Below are positions 34,424 to 42,609 of a DNA stretch of 64,000 nucleotides, one piece after another. Every line of letters starts with the position of its first letter. Within the stretch, counting starts at the first letter, position 1. Under the pieces are notes generated by a model. The model saw nothing but the letters and a program-made list of their open reading frames with translations, had not been told where the DNA came from and made no database searches. Origin of the DNA: Gemmatimonadota bacterium (GTDB lineage: Bacteria; Gemmatimonadota; Gemmatimonadetes; Gemmatimonadales; GWC2-71-9); the NCBI GenBank assembly GCA_003222115.1, contig QHUL01000053.1, forward strand, positions 62,001-126,000. The letters run 5' to 3'. A program made the translations under genes and the position numbers.

Positions 34424-36357
34424 GGGCGCGGGGCGGCGAACAGAGTCACCGTGGCCCCGGCCGCGGCCGAGTCGCCCACGGCGGGCCAGGTGTGGTGCGC
34501 CACGCCCCAGCCTTTCAGCGCGACGCGGAAGCCGCGCCGGTGCAGCGCCCGCACCGCCTCCCGCAGCGGGCGACCCGTCACGTCGGGCACGGCCCGCCGG
34601 GCGACGTCGGCCAGGGCGGGCGAACTGTCGGGACGGAACGGCCAGCTCACGACGTACGGCACGACCCCGGGATCGTCGTCGAGCGGCTGGGCGACCGCTC
34701 GCGGCGCCGCGGTGGACAACCGGGCGCGGTCCAGGGCGACGGTGCGCGCCGCCAGCGCCTGCTCCAGCATCGAGCGGGTCACGGGGGCCGCGGTCTGCGC
34801 CGCGAAGTAGCTGCCCTTGCGCGGGTCGTCGATCTTCACAACCAGCACCAGCTGCGGGCGATCCGCGGGGAACAGCGCGGCGAACGACGCCGTGTACTGT
34901 CCCGGCGCGTAGCGCCCGCCCACCACGCGACGCGCCGTGCCGGTCTTGGCCGCTACCGGGAAGTTCACCAGCGCGGCCTCCGCCCCCGTGCCGCCCTCCA
35001 CCACGCCGCGCAGCAGCGTCCGCAGGGCCGCCGCTACCTCGGGGCGTACGACCCGGCGCACCGGCTCGGGGCGGTGGCGGTACGCCACATCCCCGCCGGG
35101 GCCGCGCACATCCCTGATCAGCGTCGGCGAGAGCAGCACGCCGTCGTTCGCGAGGGCGGCGTACGCGACCGCGAGCTGGAGCGGCGTGACCGAGACCTCG
35201 TAGCCCATCGCGAGGCTCCCGGCGCTCAGGCCGGACCACTCGGCCGGGGGGCGCAGCCGCCCCGTCGCCTCGGCGGGGAACTCGATGCCCGTGAACGCGC
35301 CGAACCCGAAGTCGCGCAGCATGGCGTACTGTTCAGCGGGCGCGAGCCGGGCCGCGAACTTCACCAGCGCGATGTTGCTCGAGAACCGGATCGCGTCGGC
35401 CAGGGTCAGCACGGGGAGCGGCTCCTCGTCGGTGATGGTGCGACCCCCGAGGCGGTACTTGCCGTCCTCCCCGGACACGCGCTCCGCCGGCGCCACCCGC
35501 TGGAGGGCGAGCAGCGCCGCCGCCGTGAAGATCTTCGCGACGGAGCCGGGCTCGAAGGTGTCGGTGAAGACGCTGGGGCGCGCGGAGCCGTCGCGCCGCC
35601 GCGACGCGACCGCCAGCACCTCGCCCGTCGCGGGGTCCATCATCACCACGTCCCCGCCGTCCGCGTCCATGCGCCGGATCGCGTCGTCGAGCGCGCGCTG
35701 CGCGATCTCTTGCAGCTCGGCGTCGAGGGTGAGCGCGACGTCCGCGCCGGCGACCGGCTGCGCGATGACGCGCGCCGGCGATTCGTACTCGCGGCCGGCG
35801 CGGTCCTTCAGCACGACGGCCGCGCCGGGCCGACCCGCGAGCAGGCTGTCGAGCGCGCGCTCCAGCCCCGACGCCCCGCGGCCGTCGTCACCCACCCGGC
35901 CGATGACGGGGCGGGCGAGGTCGGGCGCGGGATAGAACCGGTTGAGCACGGGCTCGAGGTGTACGCCGCGGACTGCGCGGAGCGGCTGCACGTCGATGAC
36001 GCTGTAGGGACCAGCGAAGTAGGCGTAGCGCCGGCGCAGGGCGCGCTGCACGTCGGCCGTGGCGAGCCGCAGCCGGCGCGCGATGCGGGGGACATCCTTC
36101 GCGGGGTCGCGCAGCTCGTTGACAGCGACGCCGACGTGATACGTCTCCTGGGTGAGGGCGAGCGGCGTGCCGTGGCGGTCCGTGAGGGCGCCCCGCCGCG
36201 CCGGGAGCGCGACATGCTCGGTGCGCTGCGCCCGCGCCTCCTCCGCCCAGCGGCGCCCCTCGAGCAGCTGCAGCTGCGCCGCACGCCCGGCGATGCACAC
36301 CAGCGCGCCGCCGACCACGACTTCGACCGCGCGCAGCCGCACGGCGAGCTTCGCCAT
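34420..36357 (-). CDS. ftsI: septal penicillin-binding protein FtsI (class B PBP) with one PASTA domain
   Basis: A 645-residue bitopic transpeptidase. After a membrane helix (about 11-28) and a pedestal domain come the catalytic motifs S272-V-A-K275, S326-S-N328 and K471-T-G-T. The last about 55 residues (AVPDVTGRPLREAVRALHRRGF...) form a single PASTA domain, common in class B PBPs of Gram-positives and some diderms. Its start overlaps the ftsL stop (TGATG). It should work with FtsW to make septal peptidoglycan. Confidence 0.94.
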   Translation of the reverse strand: MAKLAVRLRAVEVVVGGALVCIAGRAAQLQLLEGRRWAEEARAQRTEHVALPARRGALTDRHGTPLALTQETYHVGVAVNELRDPAKDVPRIARRLRLATADVQRALRRRYAYFAGPYSVIDVQPLRAVRGVHLEPVLNRFYPAPDLARPVIGRVGDDGRGASGLERALDSLLAGRPGAAVVLKDRAGREYESPARVIAQPVAGADVALTLDAELQEIAQRALDDAIRRMDADGGDVVMMDPATGEVLAVASRRRDGSARPSVFTDTFEPGSVAKIFTAAALLALQRVAPAERVSGEDGKYRLGGRTITDEEPLPVLTLADAIRFSSNIALVKFAARLAPAEQYAMLRDFGFGAFTGIEFPAEATGRLRPPAEWSGLSAGSLAMGYEVSVTPLQLAVAYAALANDGVLLSPTLIRDVRGPGGDVAYRHRPEPVRRVVRPEVAAALRTLLRGVVEGGTGAEAALVNFPVAAKTGTARRVVGGRYAPGQYTASFAALFPADRPQLVLVVKIDDPRKGSYFAAQTAAPVTRSMLEQALAARTVALDRARLSTAAPRAVAQPLDDDPGVVPYVVSWPFRPDSSPALADVARRAVPDVTGRPLREAVRALHRRGFRVALKGWGVAHHTWPAVGDSAAAGATVTLFAAPRP

Positions 36358-36644
36358 CAGCGCGGGTCTCCGGGCGGGAGCGGCAGCAGGATAATCTCGG
36401 AGTCCGACGGCAGGCGGAGCCCGAGCCGCTGGGCGCGCGGCACCAGCACGGCGCGACTCTCGGCTGCGCGCATGCGGCGCTCCAGGTCGGCGCGGTGGCC
36501 CTCGAGATTGGCGCGCCGGGTCCGCAGCTCCGAGAGCTCGCGCGCCATGGCGAGCGACGAGTTGTAGCGCGCGATCACGATCCAGGCGACCGCGAGGAAC
36601 GCGATCAGCCACACCGCCAGCCAGTGCCGGCCCTTAAGCCTCAC
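36357..36644 (-). CDS. ftsL: cell division protein FtsL
   Basis: A 95-residue bitopic protein: basic N-terminus, one membrane helix (WLAVWLIAFLAVAWIVIA, about 8-25) and a heptad-rich coiled coil (about 30-70), the pattern of FtsL. Sequence conservation in this family is low, so the call rests on size, topology and place between rsmH and ftsI. It starts at GTG 36644, 11 bases inside the rsmH end. Confidence 0.85.
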   Translation of the reverse strand: MRLKGRHWLAVWLIAFLAVAWIVIARYNSSLAMARELSELRTRRANLEGHRADLERRMRAAESRAVLVPRAQRLGLRLPSDSEIILLPLPPGDPR

Positions 36645-37557
36645 CGCTCACCTCGAAGGCCCGGAACCGCGCCGTGCGGGCCCGCGGGTTCGCCCGCAGC
36701 TCGTCCGCGGCCGGCCGTTGCGCCTTCTTGGTCAGCACTCGGCCGAGCGCCCGCCCCCGGCACGTGCACACCGGCTGGCGCGGCGGGCACACGCACGCCT
36801 TGCTCCAGTCGCGGAACGCGTGCTTCACGATGCGGTCCTCGCCCGAATGATAGCTGATCACGCCCAGCCGGCCGCCCGGCTGCAGCGCCGCGCGCAGCGC
36901 CGGGAGCGCCAGCTCGATCTGCTCCAGCTCCTGGTTCACCACGATACGCAGCGCCTGGAAGATGCGCGCGAAGTCGGCCGGGCCGGACCGCGGGCCCAGC
37001 GTTTCGCGGATCGCGTTCACGAGGTCGTCGCTCACGGCGAAGGGGGCGCGCGCCCGGCGCTTCACGATCACGCGCGCCAGACGACGCGCCCGGGGCGGCG
37101 GCGCGTCGGCGTAGTCCGCGAAGCAGCGCGCCAGCCGGTCGGCCGGCCAGCTGTTGAGCAGCTCCGCGGCGGGCACTCCCTGCCCCGGCGTCATGCGCAT
37201 GTCGAGGGGCGCTCCCGGCCGGAAGGTGAACCCGCGTTCCGGCGCGTCCAGCTGGTGCGAGGACACGCCGAGATCGAGCAGGATACGATCCGGGCGGAAC
37301 GCCGCGATGCTGCCCAGCACCTTGGCCGACGCGAAGGCACCGCTCGCGTAGCGGATGCCGTCCTCGCCAAGCCGCGCGCGGGCCGCGGCGATCGCCTCCG
37401 TGTCGCGGTCCACGGCGAGCACCTGCGCGCCCGCCGCGACGAGCAGCGCGGCGTGGCCCCCACCGCCCAGCGTCGCGTCCACGGCCCGGCGGCTCCCCTC
37501 CGCCCACGCCCGCACGACGTCCGCGAGCACGGACTTGTGATATGTGGACGTCACCAC
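36634..37557 (-). CDS. rsmH: 16S rRNA m4C1402 methyltransferase RsmH (MraW)
   Basis: A 307-residue SAM-dependent methyltransferase acting on C1402 of 16S rRNA, usually the first or second gene of dcw clusters. It shows YHKSVLADVV, the SAM motif VDATLGGGGHA, DLGVSSHQLD, GFTFRPGAPLDMRM and SYHSGEDRIVKHAF, plus a Cys-rich CVCPPRQPVCTC stretch. Two tandem GTG codons (37557 and 37554) may start it, with GGGAG just upstream favouring the second. The usual upstream mraZ is missing; instead a terminator and tRNA-Asp precede it. Confidence 0.95.
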   Translation of the reverse strand: MVTSTYHKSVLADVVRAWAEGSRRAVDATLGGGGHAALLVAAGAQVLAVDRDTEAIAAARARLGEDGIRYASGAFASAKVLGSIAAFRPDRILLDLGVSSHQLDAPERGFTFRPGAPLDMRMTPGQGVPAAELLNSWPADRLARCFADYADAPPPRARRLARVIVKRRARAPFAVSDDLVNAIRETLGPRSGPADFARIFQALRIVVNQELEQIELALPALRAALQPGGRLGVISYHSGEDRIVKHAFRDWSKACVCPPRQPVCTCRGRALGRVLTKKAQRPAADELRANPRARTARFRAFEVSGEA

Positions 37558-37565
37558 GCTCCCGG

Positions 37566-37603
37566 AAAAAGCGAAAGCCCCGCCTGCCGTGGCAGACGGG
37601 GCT
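37566..37603 (-). terminator. Rho-independent terminator after tRNA-Asp, just before rsmH
   Basis: On the minus strand AGCCCCGTCTGCC and GGCAGGCGGGGCT (37603-37576) form a 12-13 bp stem with one G-T pair and a tiny loop, followed by TTTCGCTTTTT. The T run ends only about 9 bases before the first rsmH start codon. It clearly can end tRNA-Asp transcription, but it also stands between that promoter and the dcw cluster. Confidence 0.85.
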
Positions 37604-37633
37604 CGGTGCGTCATCCCGCGACGCGGGTCCAGG

Positions 37634-37707
37634 CGGGGCTGACGGGGCTCGAACCCGCGACCTCCGGTGTGACAGACCGGCACTCTAACCAGCTGAGCTA
37701 CAGCCCC
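37634..37707 (-). tRNA. tRNA-Asp (GTC)
   Basis: The minus strand folds into a 74-nucleotide cloverleaf: 7-bp acceptor stem GGGGCTG/CAGCCCC, D arm GCTCAGCTGGTTAGAGT, anticodon stem CCGGT/ACCGG with loop CTGTCAC (anticodon GTC, Asp), T arm with GGTTCGAGCC, and discriminator G. The CCA end is not encoded. It has its own promoter and terminator. Confidence 0.97.
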
Positions 37708-37724
37708 CTGCGACGGAGCGCTGC

Positions 37725-37753
37725 AATATAGAGGCGCGCCGGAGCCAATTCAA
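37725..37753 (-). promoter_or_regulatory. predicted promoter of tRNA-Asp
   Basis: On the minus strand TTGAAT and TATATT are separated by 17 bases. The start point would lie about 8-10 bases before the tRNA 5' end. The -35 box is just before the stop codon end of the upstream TPR gene in a short AT-rich spacer. Confidence 0.75.
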
Positions 37754-37756
37754 CGC

Positions 37757-39649
37757 CTAGAAGTTCCGGCACTTGAACGCCTGCTTCACCTTCGGCATCT
37801 GGTCCTCGAACCGCCCCAGGTTCTGCAACATGGCGTTCATCGTCGGCGCGTGGACCCGGGAGCCCAGGATCAGCGCTTCCTTGGTGCGGGCGATCCGGTC
37901 GTGCACCGCCTTCGCGTCCGCGCAGCTCTTCGATTTCACCATCTCACCGTACGGCGTTGAGAGCGTCGCGACCGACGCGAGACCGTACCAGAAGCTCGCC
38001 TGCACGCGGATCTGTTGACGCGGGCCGAGCGTGTCCGCCGGCGTGCTGGGGCTCACCAGCTGCAGCGTCTGGTCAAGCCAGGGATAGGCGCGGTCGTAGG
38101 CGCCCGCCTGTGCTACCTTCGAGCCACCCTGTAACAGGATGACCGCCGCGTTCAACTTGAGGGTCCCGTTCTCGGAGACACGCGCTTGGTATGCCCGCGC
38201 CGTGTCCACCCGGCCGCCACCTCGGACGATCGCCAGCGAGTCCCTCTTGAGCGCGGAGTCTGACAGGGCGAGCGCGCGGGTCACGTAGACTCTCGCAGTG
38301 TCGAGAGGCTCGACGAACGCGCGACGGAGCGCCAGCAGCCCGACCGTGTCCTTCGCTGTCTGGAGTTGGCGTGCTTTGGCGGTATCGTACACTGCTGCCG
38401 CCAGGGCCGCCTGCCCCACCGCCAGGTAGCTCGGCAGGTCGTTCGGATCGATGGCGATGACGTTCTTGTACGCCCATGCTGATGAGTCGGTCCTCCCGAC
38501 CATCGCGTACGCGGCGCCGAGCGCCTTCCAGAAGGCCCCCGATTTCGCGAAGTGCCGGGCCGCAGCCCTACTGAAGAACAGCAGCCTCCCGGTGTCCGGC
38601 AGGGATTGCGCCGCCCCGATCGCGGCCTTGAGGAAGCTCGAGTCGGCGAGCACCGAGCTGTCGGCCTGCACCTTGGCGGTGAACCCATCGAGCACGCAGC
38701 GCCACAGCTCTCCTTCGATGCACACCCGACTCTTCATGTCGCTGAGCCGCTGCTCGCCGGGAGCGCGCGCCAGGCCTTCGTCGAGGATCTGGACGGCCCG
38801 CGGGTACTGCTTGTGCTGCCGCAGCAGCTCCGCGATGCCGAGCCGCAGGTTGGTGTTGTGGGGCTCACCCGCGAGCTCGTGGACGAACGCGTCGATCGCT
38901 TTCAGCGTGTCGCCCTTCATCTGCCAGAAATGGGCGACGTTCTCCCAAGCCGTCGCGTTCAGCGAATCACCCTTCGTGGCCCGCTCGGCCGCCGCCAACT
39001 GGCTGTCGATCGGCATCCGTTGGGCCTCGTAGATCGTGCCGATGCACAGATGCGCCGCCGTGAGATTCGGCTCGATCTGGAGCGCCTTGCGCGCCGACTC
39101 GAGTGCCTGCGACAGCTGGCCCTTCTGGCGCCGGTCGTTGCACTCGCGCGCCAGCTCGCCCGCGCGGATGATGGCGTTGAGCCGCTGCGCCACCTGCTCG
39201 GCCAGCGCCGTGGTCGTCCCCGGGTTCGCCGTCGACGCTGTGATGAGGAAGGCATAGCCGGAAGAGCCGATGTCCACGATGCGCACGCGGGCCGTCATCG
39301 TGCCGCCCGCGCGCTCGAACGTGCCGGCGTTGTACGCGTTGACGTTGAGGAAGCGCGCGAGCAGCGAGGCTTGCGACGGGTCCAGCAGCACGTCGCACGT
39401 GAAGTCAGACGCCTTCAGCGCTTCGCACAGCTTCGCTTTCGGCACCACGTAGGCCTTATAGCGGGCCGACGCCCCCACCTTCTCCCGCACGGCGTCCATC
39501 AGCGCGATGCTCGCCGCGGAATCGGCGGGCGTCTTCGCCTGCAGCGGCAGGAGCAGCAGCTTGGTCGTCGGCTGTGGAGTCGTGAGCTGCGCCGACGCGC
39601 TGCCAGCCGCGGCGGCCAGCAAGCCGGCCACCAGTCGTAAGCTTCTCAC
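37757..39649 (-). CDS. exported TPR-repeat protein of unknown function
   Basis: A 630-residue protein with a signal peptide (MRSLRLVAGLLAAAAGSASA, cleavage about 20-21) and an N-terminal domain (about 25-150) followed by TPR-like repeats (for example LTAAHLCIGTIYEAQ, NATAWENVAHFWQMKGDT, NLRLGIAELLRQHKQYPRAVQIL). The N-terminal part, with KLLLLPLQAKTPADSAASIALMDAV, recalls periplasmic modules of the TolB/CsgG kind, but this is uncertain. It starts at GTG 39649 with GGAGG 7 bases upstream and lies between two tRNA genes. GC content is slightly lower than in the neighbours. Confidence 0.7.
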   Translation of the reverse strand: MRSLRLVAGLLAAAAGSASAQLTTPQPTTKLLLLPLQAKTPADSAASIALMDAVREKVGASARYKAYVVPKAKLCEALKASDFTCDVLLDPSQASLLARFLNVNAYNAGTFERAGGTMTARVRIVDIGSSGYAFLITASTANPGTTTALAEQVAQRLNAIIRAGELARECNDRRQKGQLSQALESARKALQIEPNLTAAHLCIGTIYEAQRMPIDSQLAAAERATKGDSLNATAWENVAHFWQMKGDTLKAIDAFVHELAGEPHNTNLRLGIAELLRQHKQYPRAVQILDEGLARAPGEQRLSDMKSRVCIEGELWRCVLDGFTAKVQADSSVLADSSFLKAAIGAAQSLPDTGRLLFFSRAAARHFAKSGAFWKALGAAYAMVGRTDSSAWAYKNVIAIDPNDLPSYLAVGQAALAAAVYDTAKARQLQTAKDTVGLLALRRAFVEPLDTARVYVTRALALSDSALKRDSLAIVRGGGRVDTARAYQARVSENGTLKLNAAVILLQGGSKVAQAGAYDRAYPWLDQTLQLVSPSTPADTLGPRQQIRVQASFWYGLASVATLSTPYGEMVKSKSCADAKAVHDRIARTKEALILGSRVHAPTMNAMLQNLGRFEDQMPKVKQAFKCRNF

Positions 39650-39684
39650 GCGCGCAGGCCTCCGTTGCAGCCTGATACCCCGAA

Positions 39685-39758
39685 TGGGCGAAGAGGGATT
39701 CGAACCCCCGACTTCCTGCGTGTAAGGCAGGCGCTCTGAACCGCTGAGCTATTCGCCC
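39685..39758 (-). tRNA. tRNA-Val (TAC)
   Basis: The minus strand gives a 74-nucleotide cloverleaf: acceptor GGGCGAA/TTCGCCC, D arm GCTCAGCGGTTCAGAGC, anticodon stem CCTGC/GCAGG with loop CTTACAC (anticodon TAC, Val), T arm GGGGGTTCGAATCCCTC, and discriminator A. CCA is not encoded. It lies 16 bases after the 61-residue membrane protein gene and probably shares its transcript. Confidence 0.97.
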
Positions 39759-39774
39759 GTCCCACGGCGGGTCG

Positions 39775-39960
39775 CTACAGGGCCAGGCCTACGGGGAAGA
39801 AGACGCAGTAGCCGAGCACCAGCAGAATCGGGGCCGCGGTGGTCGAGCCACGCGACAACAGCCAGTAGCCGGCCGCGAGCGAGACGACCGCCGCAGCGAG
39901 GAAGATGTAGTTCTTGGGCCCGAAATGCAGGCGCGACGGCGCGATACTCTGGTCGGGCAT
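39775..39960 (-). CDS. small two-helix membrane protein (DUF3098-like)
   Basis: A 61-residue protein: a polar N-terminus with FGPKNYIF, then two hydrophobic helices (about 18-34 and 42-60). Size, the F-G-x-K-N-Y motif and the helix pair resemble the DUF3098 family of small membrane proteins known from Bacteroidetes; this assignment is tentative. The ATG is about 5 bases after a predicted transcription start with no Shine-Dalgarno, so translation is probably leaderless. Confidence 0.65.
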   Translation of the reverse strand: MPDQSIAPSRLHFGPKNYIFLAAAVVSLAAGYWLLSRGSTTAAPILLVLGYCVFFPVGLAL

Positions 39961-39971
39961 GAGCGCGCCAG

Positions 39972-40000
39972 AGTTTACCCGGCAATCCCAACCTCGTCAA
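39972..40000 (-). promoter_or_regulatory. predicted promoter for the small membrane protein and tRNA-Val
   Basis: On the minus strand TTGACG and TAAACT are separated by 17 bases, with the -35 box across the stop codon of the metallopeptidase gene. The transcript would start about 5 bases before the ATG at 39960 and run on through tRNA-Val and probably the TPR gene. Confidence 0.6.
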
Positions 40001-40908
40001 GCAGTTGGACCTCCCTCGCCCGGCACGGTCCAGCCCTCGTCCAAGAGCGCGCGCCGCACCCGGTCGCGGCGGCGCCGCAGCACCACGAGCCACACCATCA
40101 GCGATCCCGTGACGGCCCAAAACAGCCCCACCGCCCCGGCCCAGGACAGCCAGCCGTAGCGGGACCGGACGTCCCGCTGCCACCGCTCCGCGAAGTCTCC
40201 CTCCGTCACCTGGTAGGTCGCCCGCAGGGCCGCGTCGAAGCTCGGATCCCGGGCGAGACGGTCGATCAGGGGCCCGAGTCCTTGCGGGCCGCCCCAGCGC
40301 GCCAGCAACAGCACCGCCGTCGTGGCCAGCGCGTAGGCGGTGGTCGCGTCGGAGCCGTCGGAGCGGAGGGCCCGGTCCACCTCGTCCAGATCGAGCGGTG
40401 CACCGCGCGCCACCTGCCAGTTGAGGCGGAGCGCGTCGAGACGGTCCCACTCCGCGGCCGCGACGGCGGCGTAGCCTTCCTCGAACCACAGCGGCAGGCG
40501 GCGACCAACCCGCCAGCGCAGCGCGAGGTGGGCGAGCTCGTGCCGGAGCGCGGCTTCAAGGTGGTCGGCCGGTCCGACGGACAGCAAGACGACGGTCCTG
40601 GCCTCCGGGAACGCCGCGCCTTCGCTCCAACGCGGCAGACGGCCCCTGGTGAGCGAGTCGAAGCGGGCGCGATCGGGGGCGAGCAGCAAGCGGATCGGGC
40701 GGTCGGCGAGCGGGCCTATGCCCGGAAACGGCGCGGCGCGGTCGGCGGCCTCCGCGAGCGCGACCGCAAGCGTGAGCTGCGCGGGCCACGCCACCGCCGT
40801 GACGCGCCCGACCTGTACGGCCTCGGGGCCCTGCACGAGCAGGGCGAGGAGCGCTAGGTGCGCGGCGGCTCCCCTCCCTGCAGCACGACCTGCAGGGTGT
40901 CCTGACAT
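39997..40908 (-). CDS. membrane-anchored HExxH metallopeptidase (peptidase MA-like)
   Basis: A 303-residue protein with an N-terminal export signal (AHLALLALLVQG), a zinc-peptidase core with RHELAHLALR (HELAH, about 126) and WFEEGYAAV (about 146), the HExxH...E pattern of gluzincins of the peptidase MA group, and a C-terminal membrane helix (WAGAVGLFWAVTGSLMVWLVVL) followed by a basic tail. The start codon lies 55 bases inside the preceding TPR gene; a later start cannot be excluded. It is the last gene of the chemosensory chain, but its link to that pathway is only by position. Confidence 0.75.
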   Translation of the reverse strand: MSGHPAGRAAGRGAAAHLALLALLVQGPEAVQVGRVTAVAWPAQLTLAVALAEAADRAAPFPGIGPLADRPIRLLLAPDRARFDSLTRGRLPRWSEGAAFPEARTVVLLSVGPADHLEAALRHELAHLALRWRVGRRLPLWFEEGYAAVAAAEWDRLDALRLNWQVARGAPLDLDEVDRALRSDGSDATTAYALATTAVLLLARWGGPQGLGPLIDRLARDPSFDAALRATYQVTEGDFAERWQRDVRSRYGWLSWAGAVGLFWAVTGSLMVWLVVLRRRRDRVRRALLDEGWTVPGEGGPTA

Positions 40909-41720
40909 TTCTTGCCCCAGGGGTTGAACTTGTTCGCCTTGAACCCGTCCTCCCAGACCTGCTGCGCCTGGGCGGCTTCGCCCCCGAACCAGTAGGCGCG
41001 GCCCAGCTCGTAGTAGGCCTCGATCAGGTTGGGCCCGAGCTTGAGCGTCTTCTGGAAGAAAGTCTGCGCGTCCTCGTACATCTCGCGCTGCAGGTAGACC
41101 AGGCCGAGGTAGAAATGCGCGTACAGCGTGGCCTTCTTGTCGTTGTCGAGGCGGATCGCCTTGGAGAGGTGCTCGATCGCTTCCCCGAAGATGCGCTTCT
41201 TCAGGCAGATGTAGCCGACGTTGATGCGCGCCAGCGAGTTCGCCGGCTCCTTCATCAAGACCTTCTGGAAGGTCTGGAGCGCCTCGTCGTAGTCCTCGTG
41301 CAGCATCTGCGCCCAGCCGAGCAGGGATTCGCCCTGGGTCTCACCGGGGGCGAGCTGCAGCGCCTTCTGCAGCGATTGGATCGCGCCCGCGTAGTCGCCG
41401 AGCGAGATCAGGCTCCACCCCTTCTCGATGAACGTCGACGCGCCGATGTGGTCGGCGTGCAGGGCGGGCCGCGACCCGGTGAACTCGGGCGCCGACGCTT
41501 CCGCCGTGGAGGCGGCGACCTGCTTGTAGCGGTCCACCAGCTTGCGAATGTCCTCCCTGAGCTCGCCCAGCTCGGCGATCAGGGCGTCCACCTGCTTGAA
41601 GTAGGCGATGATCTCGCGCTTCACCGCCTCGCGCTCGGCGGCCCCCGCGACGCTGCCGAGCTTGCGCGCGATGGCGTCGTAGTCGGCCCGCAGGGCGCGG
41701 ATCGGGCTCTCGGTGGTCAC
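40854..41720 (-). CDS. TPR protein with N-terminal coiled coil
   Basis: A 288-residue cytoplasmic protein. The first about 80 residues are charged and helical (AAEREAVKREIIAYFKQVDALIAELGELREDIRKLVDRYK), followed by TPR repeats (GWSLISLGDYAGAIQSLQKALQLAP and five further units) to the end. The GTG start at 41720 overlaps the cheW stop by 4 bases. It is probably a scaffold or adaptor in the chemosensory complex; no catalytic motif is seen. Confidence 0.75.
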   Translation of the reverse strand: MTTESPIRALRADYDAIARKLGSVAGAAEREAVKREIIAYFKQVDALIAELGELREDIRKLVDRYKQVAASTAEASAPEFTGSRPALHADHIGASTFIEKGWSLISLGDYAGAIQSLQKALQLAPGETQGESLLGWAQMLHEDYDEALQTFQKVLMKEPANSLARINVGYICLKKRIFGEAIEHLSKAIRLDNDKKATLYAHFYLGLVYLQREMYEDAQTFFQKTLKLGPNLIEAYYELGRAYWFGGEAAQAQQVWEDGFKANKFNPWGKKCQDTLQVVLQGGEPPRT

Positions 41721-42205
41721 GCCTGTGTCTGCTCCTTGACGGTCGGCTGCACCGCCGCCTCGAGCGCGAGCTTCTCCTGCGAATTCAGCAGCCGCCCCGT
41801 GTTGAGCACGATGATGGTGCGCCCATCCTTCACGATGAGGCCGGTGATGTACTCGGCGGCGAGGCCCTTCACGATGGTGGGCGGCGCCGTGACCTCGGTG
41901 GCCAACAGCTGCAGCACCTCGGTCACCGCGTCGACGACGATGCCAAGCTTCGCCCCGTCCCACTGGAGGACGACGATGCGGGTCTCCTCGCGCAGCGGGG
42001 CCGGCACGCCCAGCCGTTTGCGCAGATCGATGAGCGGGACCGCGGTCCCCTGATACTGCAGGACCCCCTCCAGGAAGTCGGGCGCCTTGGGCAGGGGCGC
42101 CGGCGTGTCGTAGCGCAGGATCCGCTCCACCTGGAAGATGTTGAAGGCGAAGTCCTGCCCGGCGATCCGGAAGGTCACGAGTTGGACCTCGTCGCCGGTG
42201 CTCAT
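41717..42205 (-). CDS. cheW: CheW coupling protein
   Basis: A 162-residue CheW that links receptors to the CheA kinase. It begins with QLVTFRIAGQDFAFNIFQVERILR and has the core LQYQGTAVPLIDLRKRLGVP and NTGRLLNSQEKLAL, covering the whole SH3-like double domain. It is one of three CheW-type proteins in the operon, giving room for different assemblies. It overlaps both neighbours by 4 bases. Confidence 0.93.
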   Translation of the reverse strand: MSTGDEVQLVTFRIAGQDFAFNIFQVERILRYDTPAPLPKAPDFLEGVLQYQGTAVPLIDLRKRLGVPAPLREETRIVVLQWDGAKLGIVVDAVTEVLQLLATEVTAPPTIVKGLAAEYITGLIVKDGRTIIVLNTGRLLNSQEKLALEAAVQPTVKEQTQA

Positions 42206-42609
42206 CCGATGCGGTCTCCCAGGGCGTCGAGGTCGAGGATCGGGACGAGCGTCCCCATGCGCCGTGCGACGCCCGCGGCCCAGGGGAGCGACTCTCCGCC
42301 GGGGACGGGGAGCATGGCCTCGCGCACCACGTCGTCGGCGTCGTCGACCTCGAAGGCCACCGACCGCTCGCCCAGCGCGACGAGCACGGCCGTGTGGCCG
42401 CGCTCGGCGGGAGGGGGACGCTCGCCCAGGAGCGCTCCGAGGTGGACCAGCGGGACGAGGCGGCCGCGCAGCGGGGTGAGACCGCGCATCGCCTGCAGGG
42501 CGCGCGGCACCTCCAGCACCTCGCCCAGGTCGCCGACCTCGAGCACGCGTCCCAGCGGCAGGCCGTACGGCTTACCCTCGGCGCGGACCAGGAGATAGCC
42601 CGGGCTCAT
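42202..42609 (-). CDS. CheW-like protein, short
   Basis: A 135-residue CheW-domain protein ([53 protein letters not shown]). It is shorter and more divergent than the preceding CheW. The ATG overlaps the cheB stop and its own stop overlaps cheW. It may couple a different receptor or the Mgl branch; that is inference. Confidence 0.85.
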   Translation of the reverse strand: MSPGYLLVRAEGKPYGLPLGRVLEVGDLGEVLEVPRALQAMRGLTPLRGRLVPLVHLGALLGERPPPAERGHTAVLVALGERSVAFEVDDADDVVREAMLPVPGGESLPWAAGVARRMGTLVPILDLDALGDRIG

